Source of the DNA: Flavobacterium sp. LC2016-13
GTDB lineage: Bacteria > Bacteroidota > Bacteroidia > Flavobacteriales > Flavobacteriaceae
Direction: 5' to 3'
Assembly: GCF_009707955.1 (NCBI RefSeq)
Contig: NZ_WMDQ01000016.1
Span: 1 to 64,000 of the forward strand
Length of the DNA: 64,000 bases
Part shown: one piece after another, positions 58,718-64,000 of the stretch
Numbering within the stretch: the first letter of the stretch is position 1
How the letters are laid out: each line of letters opens with the position of its first letter
Notes under the pieces: generated by a model
Seen by the model: only the letters and a program-made list of their open reading frames with translations
Databases searched by the model: none
What the model was told of the DNA's origin: nothing
Position numbers and translations under genes: made by a program

Positions 58718-60194
58718 TTAGACTATCATTTTTGACAGTAACAGAATCTGCTTTCGCTTTTCTGACTGTTCTGGGTTTATCTGCAACAACATCTCGCTTT
58801 TCACGCAGCACTTTATATTGTTCGTATCCTTTATTCAATTGATCATACAATAAATTACCTATAGCTTTTGCTCCACGCTGATTAAAATGCGTGTAATCTT
58901 TATTGGCTCTTGCCGGAGCTTCGTCGACCCATTTTACCATAGATCCGTCTCCGCCCATTAAAGTATATAAATTCACAAATCCGGATTCTGTTTCTAAAGC
59001 ATATCTTTTTTGAGCTTTCATTAATGGAACTACGGCTGAATCGGTTTTCATTTCTAAATCATATTTGGTCGATTTATCAGCGGTTGAAACAATCAAAATA
59101 GAAACACCCGGAAAAGATTCCCTGATTTTATTTACTACTTTTTTCATGCCTTTTTCGTACCAAAAGTAATTTTTGGTACCGTAATTTAAAACATTGGTTC
59201 CGTAATGCAAAATAATAAGATCGTATTTCAACGTATTATTAAATGATTGCATAACTCCGGCATCAAAAATAGAAATAGGTAAACCTGAATTCCCTCTTTG
59301 TGAGAAGTTATCTACGTGAACTCCAATTCCGTTATCGAAATTAAAGCCATAAATTGGAATTGAATCGGCTTGTACAAAATTTGCTTTAAATGCTTTAATA
59401 CTTCCCGAAGCTACTTTTATGGTATTTACTAAATTATTCGGATTAAGATTTTTTCGAAGTGTGTCCTTTCCAATAATAAAATTAACATTCCCTTTTCTAT
59501 GGGATTTTCCATAAAACAAGGTTGGATTATCCAGCGAAGTTGAGAATTTATTAAGTCCGGCTTCGTATTGAACCCAGGTTTGATTTTTGGTGTCATTTGC
59601 ATAGAAAACGTGTCCGTTTACACCAAAAGGATTTGTTGGTCTTTTTACGTTTAGATACGATTGTGTTTTCCAGTTTTTAGAATACGAAGATTTTACTGAA
59701 CCTCTTGATGCCGCAGATTCTGAAGTTATGGAAACAAAACCAACGCCATTTCCGCCAAAACGCTGTTGATAATTTGTACGAACGTCCTGAACAATTAAAT
59801 CGCCATCGGTCATAGAATCTCCATAATATGCGATCCTTACTTTGGCTTGCGGATTATTTTCTAATTGATATAATTTTTCATAAAATGAAATCAGGTATTG
59901 GTATCCTTTGTAGTTGTCAAAAGTTTCAGAAGGAAATTCGATACCTTCAGAAGCATCAAAATTAATTTTCTCCTGTGCTTCCTGTTTTTCAATTTCGGCA
60001 ATGCTATCGCCTTTTAGCGATAAAGAATCATTTGCTACCGACTCCAGAAGCAAACTATCAATAAGTACATTTTTAGAATCGATTTTACTATCCGAAAAGA
60101 TTTTATTCGGTAAGACTTGTTTAAATCCTATAAAAGCTATGAATGCTAACGCAACAATGGCAAAAGACTGAAAAAAATATGATTTTGTATTCAC
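58710..60194 (-). CDS. SGNH/GDSL hydrolase-like envelope protein
   Basis: 494 residues. N-terminal membrane anchor (about 8-28), an acidic coil-like stretch, then the SGNH fold with GDSMTDG from 125 (Ser127), LHYGTN as the Asn block, and a C-terminal DYTHF with the Asp/His. A basic tail follows. First gene of the MBOAT-SGNH-SGNH operon. It probably acts as an acyl-transfer partner on the periplasmic side, like AlgJ/AlgX or PatB, but the direction (addition or removal) cannot be read. Confidence 0.9.
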   Translation of the reverse strand: MNTKSYFFQSFAIVALAFIAFIGFKQVLPNKIFSDSKIDSKNVLIDSLLLESVANDSLSLKGDSIAEIEKQEAQEKINFDASEGIEFPSETFDNYKGYQYLISFYEKLYQLENNPQAKVRIAYYGDSMTDGDLIVQDVRTNYQQRFGGNGVGFVSITSESAASRGSVKSSYSKNWKTQSYLNVKRPTNPFGVNGHVFYANDTKNQTWVQYEAGLNKFSTSLDNPTLFYGKSHRKGNVNFIIGKDTLRKNLNPNNLVNTIKVASGSIKAFKANFVQADSIPIYGFNFDNGIGVHVDNFSQRGNSGLPISIFDAGVMQSFNNTLKYDLIILHYGTNVLNYGTKNYFWYEKGMKKVVNKIRESFPGVSILIVSTADKSTKYDLEMKTDSAVVPLMKAQKRYALETESGFVNLYTLMGGDGSMVKWVDEAPARANKDYTHFNQRGAKAIGNLLYDQLNKGYEQYKVLREKRDVVADKPRTVRKAKADSVTVKNDSLNE

Positions 60195-60330
60195 TTAGTA
60201 TTTATAAATTTTAAGAATAGGATTACAAAAATTTTAAAACAATTCCTGCTAATTCCTTATAAAAAACACGTGCAAAGATAGAATTAAACATTAATTTATA
60301 ATTCTTTTTAGCAATTAAAATAAAAACAAA

Positions 60331-60361
60331 AAAAGAGGTCAGATAAATCTAACCTCTTTCA
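60331..60361. terminator. Terminator after the hmuY-like gene
   Basis: AAAGAGGTcAGAT / ATCTaACCTCTTT stem with A- and T-runs on both sides. It sits 84 bases below the HmuY gene on the minus strand. Confidence 0.8.
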
Positions 60362-60444
60362 AAAAAAAATAAAAAAAACAAAGCTAATGATTGATTAGAT
60401 TTTAATACTGTTTTTTTAGTTCCTATACAGCTAAAGTATTTTTC

Positions 60445-61038
60445 TTAGAATGTTGTTGTGCTGTTAGCTTGGTAAGCAAAATTGAAAGTGTAGAATCCTG
60501 AATTCGTTCCATCTGGTGTTGCTGGTGCGTCTTTGTAATAACTTAATATTTCAAATTTTGCATATTTACCATCATGTGTTTTTACAACAAATACTTTTCC
60601 TGCAATAGGTGAAACAATATGAGATGTCTGATCATAGTTATACCAGCCTTTTCCGCTTCCTGTCGGAATTGCATACGCAGCCTCTCCATCCTGAACAAAA
60701 GTAGATGCGGCTGGATATAAAGTTACGCTGGCAAATGTACCAGAAACGATGCTAGCTGCACCAGATCCTGTTTTGCTAGGTTCAATATCAGTTCTTTTAA
60801 CTCCTCCATTTACGACAATAGTTGTTTTATTGAAAGCGATGTCCCAATTATCAGTAGTAACTATTTTATTTTCTGAAAAACTGAATTTTACATATTCTGT
60901 TTGATTAGCATCAATGTTAGAAACTTTTTTTGTTTCAACCGCTGGAATTGTGTTATCATCGTTATTATCATCACTACTACAAGATGCAGTAAAAAGTACT
61001 AGAGCTAAAAGCGAAAGTTTTAAAAATTTTGTTTTCAT
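60445..61038 (-). CDS. hmuY: HmuY-family heme-binding lipoprotein
   Basis: 197 residues. A lipoprotein signal with lipobox ending TASC (Cys20) and an acidic SSDDNNDD linker is followed by the HmuY fold (WDIAFNKTTIVVNGG and YAKFEILSYYKD blocks). In Porphyromonas HmuY captures heme and passes it to a TonB receptor. The TonB-dependent receptor gene lies directly upstream in the same direction, supporting this. The heme ligands cannot be assigned from sequence alone. Confidence 0.9.
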   Translation of the reverse strand: MKTKFLKLSLLALVLFTASCSSDDNNDDNTIPAVETKKVSNIDANQTEYVKFSFSENKIVTTDNWDIAFNKTTIVVNGGVKRTDIEPSKTGSGAASIVSGTFASVTLYPAASTFVQDGEAAYAIPTGSGKGWYNYDQTSHIVSPIAGKVFVVKTHDGKYAKFEILSYYKDAPATPDGTNSGFYTFNFAYQANSTTTF

Positions 61039-61064
61039 GGTAAAGGTGTTTAAATAAATATTGA

Positions 61065-63131
61065 TTAAAAATTATATTGAATTCGGGCAAAAAGCTGTCT
61101 TCCGGCCAGGTTAGGAATTTGACTTGGATCTGTATAATCAAGTAAATTATTAGCTCCGGCCTGAAGCATAAATTTATGAGTAATGTATTTTGAAATGGAC
61201 AAGTTTGCAGTACAATAATCACTTATAAACTTGTCGTATGTGTCGAGGATTCCATTGCCATTTGTATCAAACAATCCGTATTTACTTCTATATAAAATAC
61301 GTAGATTGATATCTGTTTTTATTGCTGGAAAAGTGTATGCAAATTTTAGATTGGCTGTATGTTTCGACCTGTTATACAATCCGAAATAATCTGATTTTTT
61401 AATCTGAATAGTTTGTAATTCCGAATTGCGAATGTATTGATGCTCTTCAAAATCATCAACAACTGATTTGTCTTTCGCAATTAAATATTGATACCCAAGC
61501 GATGCTGTAAATTGATCCGTAAATTTATAAGTTGAATTAAACTCAAGACCATAAGTAAAGACCTTACTGTAATTGAAGTAACTAAAAACATTTTGACCAC
61601 TTCTCTTTGTAGCCACAACACGTGTATCAATTAAATCACTGATCGAATTATAGAAAGCATTTAGTTCTATTTTAAGTTTATTTTTTTTATAAAATCCTCC
61701 AAAATTGTAATTTATTGAGCTTTCCGGTTTCAACGGCTCATCAAAGTTTATTCCCGCTACTCTTGAAGCAATCAGATTCTGGTTATCCAATTCGTCTAAA
61801 CGAGCTTCAGCAACATTGTATCCCAAAACGGTATATCCGACTGATGGATTGGTGAAATCGAAAAATAACTGGCGGAAATCCGGCGCTTTATAACCATAAC
61901 CCACTGAACCCTTAAGAGAAAAGTTTGCATTAAATTTATAATTTACTGCTAATTTTGGACTTAATTGCGATGCATATTCACTATGATTATCGTATCTGAA
62001 TCCGGCAAGAATATTCAGTTTTTCTGTCGGGTTATAATCATATTGTAAATAGACATATTGTGAGTTAAACTTAACATCGTTGGCAAAATAGGTACGGTCT
62101 AAGCTTTCATAATTTAATCCGACTCCTGCTGTTAATTTGTCATTATTTACAGACCAGGTTGTTCTGACTTCTGGTCTAAAAAGCCATTGATTATAATATG
62201 TTTTATCAAAAAGCACATTATCCGGATCATTTAAAAATGCATCATTTTTATAATTGGTAGCATACAATTCATATTCCCAATATAATCTTGAATTCCATCT
62301 ATGTTCTAATTTGATTTGCGAATTCCACTCATTTTCTTTTGCATCACCTCTATATCTTTCAGTTTCAATTATAGCTTTGTTATCTATCTCTTGATTGAAA
62401 AAACGGTTACTTATTGTTAGTTTCAGATTTTCTGAAAAATCGTAGTATATTTTTGGCTGAATCGTCGTGTTGTGATATTTTTCAACATTCTTTAACCACG
62501 AACTTTTATCTAAATCATATCCATCAGATGAATAAAAATTGGTAAATAAGTTGGCTGCAAATTTTTTCTTTTTCCAAAGTAAATTAGCATTGGCATCATT
62601 GGTATTGAATGTACCATATCGATAAGAAAGATTACCTGAAAACATATCTTTTTTAGGCCTTTTTGTAATTACATTAATTACTCCTCCCATCGCTTCTGAA
62701 CCATATAAAGCTGATGACGCTCCTTTTACGATTTCAATTCTTTCTATATTTCCAACAGAAACCCTTGATAAATCTAAAACTCCAGAACTTCTTCCAACAA
62801 GCGGTACACCATCAATCATAATCATTGTATAAGCTGCATCTAAACCTTGCATCTGTACACCTTCGAACCCACTTTCATCCGGAATCAGGATAATTCCTGT
62901 TTGTTCGTTTAGAATTTCGTTTAATCTTGTAACACCAGATTTGATAATGGCTTCAGACGTAATAATTGTCATTGGCAATGGTAGTGAAGAAAGAACTCTT
63001 TCTGTTCTTGTAGCAGTAGTCACCGTAACTTCTTCCAGTTCATTTTTATGAATACTGTCTTTTTGCACTTCCTGAGCAACAGAAACTATAGAGAAAAGCA
63101 GAGCAGATAAAAGGGCAATTTTTATTTTCAT
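61065..63131 (-). CDS. TonB-dependent receptor (HmuR-like)
   Basis: 688 residues. Signal peptide (1-19, VAQ), a TonB box-like EVTVTTATRTE near 34-44, a plug domain with ALYGSEAMGGVINVITKRPK near 140-160, and a 22-strand barrel ending in Phe. YKAPDFRQLFFDF and NPSVG near 414-432 resemble the YRAP/NPNL region of heme receptors. Outer-membrane uptake energised by TonB; a TonB gene is elsewhere at 30947. In an operon with hmuY. Confidence 0.92.
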   Translation of the reverse strand: MKIKIALLSALLFSIVSVAQEVQKDSIHKNELEEVTVTTATRTERVLSSLPLPMTIITSEAIIKSGVTRLNEILNEQTGIILIPDESGFEGVQMQGLDAAYTMIMIDGVPLVGRSSGVLDLSRVSVGNIERIEIVKGASSALYGSEAMGGVINVITKRPKKDMFSGNLSYRYGTFNTNDANANLLWKKKKFAANLFTNFYSSDGYDLDKSSWLKNVEKYHNTTIQPKIYYDFSENLKLTISNRFFNQEIDNKAIIETERYRGDAKENEWNSQIKLEHRWNSRLYWEYELYATNYKNDAFLNDPDNVLFDKTYYNQWLFRPEVRTTWSVNNDKLTAGVGLNYESLDRTYFANDVKFNSQYVYLQYDYNPTEKLNILAGFRYDNHSEYASQLSPKLAVNYKFNANFSLKGSVGYGYKAPDFRQLFFDFTNPSVGYTVLGYNVAEARLDELDNQNLIASRVAGINFDEPLKPESSINYNFGGFYKKNKLKIELNAFYNSISDLIDTRVVATKRSGQNVFSYFNYSKVFTYGLEFNSTYKFTDQFTASLGYQYLIAKDKSVVDDFEEHQYIRNSELQTIQIKKSDYFGLYNRSKHTANLKFAYTFPAIKTDINLRILYRSKYGLFDTNGNGILDTYDKFISDYCTANLSISKYITHKFMLQAGANNLLDYTDPSQIPNLAGRQLFARIQYNF

Positions 63132-63159
63132 TATTTTGATTCATTCTTAATAATCGATG

Positions 63160-63167
63160 CAAATATA
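63160..63167 (-). promoter_or_regulatory. -7 promoter element for the TonB receptor operon
   Basis: The minus strand reads TATATTTG, an exact TAnnTTTG, back to back with 63200-63207. Confidence 0.6.
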
Positions 63168-63199
63168 TAACTATTTTTATTTGTTCTAAATAAAATTTA

Positions 63200-63207
63200 T
63201 ATATTTG
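63200..63207 (+). promoter_or_regulatory. -7 promoter element for the DUF6607 gene
   Basis: TATATTTG is an exact TAnnTTTG, with TTG at 63181-63183 at a workable distance. The two divergent promoters share a short region, which fits joint iron-linked control. Confidence 0.65.
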
Positions 63208-63233
63208 CAAAAAATTTTAAAACATAATAAGTT

Positions 63234-64000
63234 ATGATTTCAAAAAGTCTCTATCTTTCAGCCGTTATGGCTTTGACATGTAGTCTTGGCTTTAGTCAGG
63301 ATAAAAAACAACAAGACATCAAATCAATTAAATCGATGTGTGGTTGTTATGAAGTGAAATTTAATTTTACTGAAACTTTTCAGTATCCTAAAGATTCTCT
63401 TACCTACAAACCTTCTGAAACGAAACATGAATCTGCTTTAGAATGGGTAGAATTATTGGAAGACACGCCAAATAAAATCGTAATGCAACATTTATTGATT
63501 GTAAGCGATGATATGATCATCAAACACTGGAGACAAGATTGGCTTTACGAAAACACAGACTTATATTCTTTTGACAAAGGCACTTCCTGGAAATACAAAA
63601 AATTAGACAAGAAAGCCGTAAAAGGTCAATGGACTCAAAAAGTATATCAGGTAGATGATAGTCCAAGATATGAAGGATCTTCAACTTGGGTACATGTTGA
63701 TGGAGAAAATTACTGGTCTAATGTTGCTGATGCTCCTCTGCCAAGAAGAGAGCAAACTAAACGTAATGACTATAATGTTTTAAAAAGAAGAAATATTCAC
63801 GAAATTACTGCTACAGGCTGGAATCATGAACAAGACAACACTAAACTTATTAGAGATGACAGCGGAAAAGATGTTTTATTAGCCGAAGAAAAAGGTATGG
63901 ACATTTATACTAAAGTTCCGGATATTAAATGTATTGCAGGACAAAAATGGTGGAAGGAAAATAACGCTCTTTGGAAAAATGTTCGTGACAAATGGCAAAC
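63234..64000 (+). CDS. DUF6607 family secreted protein (partial, 3' end cut)
   Basis: About 255 residues to the window edge, with no stop reached. Signal peptide MISKSLYLSAVMALTCSLGFSQ, then the DUF6607 pattern: MCGCYEVKFNFTETF near 35-49, IVMQHLLIV, IKHWRQDWLYEN and WTQKVYQVDDSPRYEG. Function unknown. It is divergent from the heme-receptor operon with paired promoters, so a role in heme or iron handling is a fair guess but unproven. Confidence 0.85.
   Translation, partial: MISKSLYLSAVMALTCSLGFSQDKKQQDIKSIKSMCGCYEVKFNFTETFQYPKDSLTYKPSETKHESALEWVELLEDTPNKIVMQHLLIVSDDMIIKHWRQDWLYENTDLYSFDKGTSWKYKKLDKKAVKGQWTQKVYQVDDSPRYEGSSTWVHVDGENYWSNVADAPLPRREQTKRNDYNVLKRRNIHEITATGWNHEQDNTKLIRDDSGKDVLLAEEKGMDIYTKVPDIKCIAGQKWWKENNALWKNVRDKWQ

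Noticed and set aside
1..64000. CRISPR arrays, rRNA operons, transposases or integrases
   Set aside because: No regularly spaced direct repeats of suitable length, no rRNA-like sequence and no transposase or integrase motifs were seen on either strand.

Overview
The window reads as chromosomal DNA of a Flavobacterium or close relative. It is visibly AT-rich. Promoters carry the Bacteroidota -7 element TAnnTTTG rather than TATAAT, Shine-Dalgarno sequences are mostly absent, and the gene content is typical of Flavobacteriia: DUF2339/DUF3999, ParAB-DUF5683-DapB-LepB-WbqC, paired rhomboids next to MutL, HmuY with a TonB receptor, DUF6607, DUF4173 and DUF6934. Identity is inferred from content and motifs, not from a search.

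Layout. 1-3220: the end of an unseen gene, then a superfamily 2 helicase and a GIY-YIG nuclease, most likely the right-hand part of a restriction or anti-phage locus. 3221-3675: a gene-free stretch with a promoter-like site, a tRNA-Pro 3'-end fragment (att-like) and a terminator, consistent with an island boundary. 3676-5665: an HxlR regulator divergent from two short-chain dehydrogenases. 5898-10130: an RlpA-like protein, then the DUF2339/DUF3999 pair. 10368-15665: a housekeeping block for chromosome partition, lysine/peptidoglycan precursor synthesis and signal peptide cleavage. 15721-21995 (minus): endonuclease/exonuclease/phosphatase protein, two rhomboids, MutL, RibH, a membrane TPR protein. 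22222-31768 (plus): PH-like protein, RecF, DUF2461, glycosyltransferases, a DUF6934 gene with a small gene, MurB, GNAT, PaiB-like, an ECF sigma factor and a TonB protein. 31963-37773: PH protein, secreted M48 peptidase, LipA, GAPDH, hybrid histidine kinase. 37794-39329 (minus): LpxK preceded by a YoeB-type toxin-antitoxin pair. 39529-42428: Nif3, a cysteine-free relative of the C4 zinc-ribbon proteins, an alpha/beta hydrolase. 42431-44890: an ArsR regulator, cytochrome P450 and monooxygenase cassette between two near-identical 35-bp direct repeats. 44968-51569: RluF, a two-component pair, an unknown protein, and a DUF4173 cluster with a shared operator-like repeat. 51898-60194 (minus): CorA, FolD, Ffh and an MBOAT-SGNH-SGNH operon, probably for surface O-acylation. 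60445-end: HmuY, a TonB-dependent receptor and a divergent DUF6607 gene cut by the window end, probably heme or iron uptake.

Most genes are core functions. The parts most worth a second look are the helicase/GIY-YIG locus with its att-like tRNA fragment, the repeat-bounded P450 cassette, the DUF6934 plus small-protein pair, the shared operator at the DUF4173 cluster, a MutL whose endonuclease motifs look degenerate, and a GC-rich nested-palindrome element at 51650-51830. No CRISPR array, rRNA, intact tRNA or transposase was seen.
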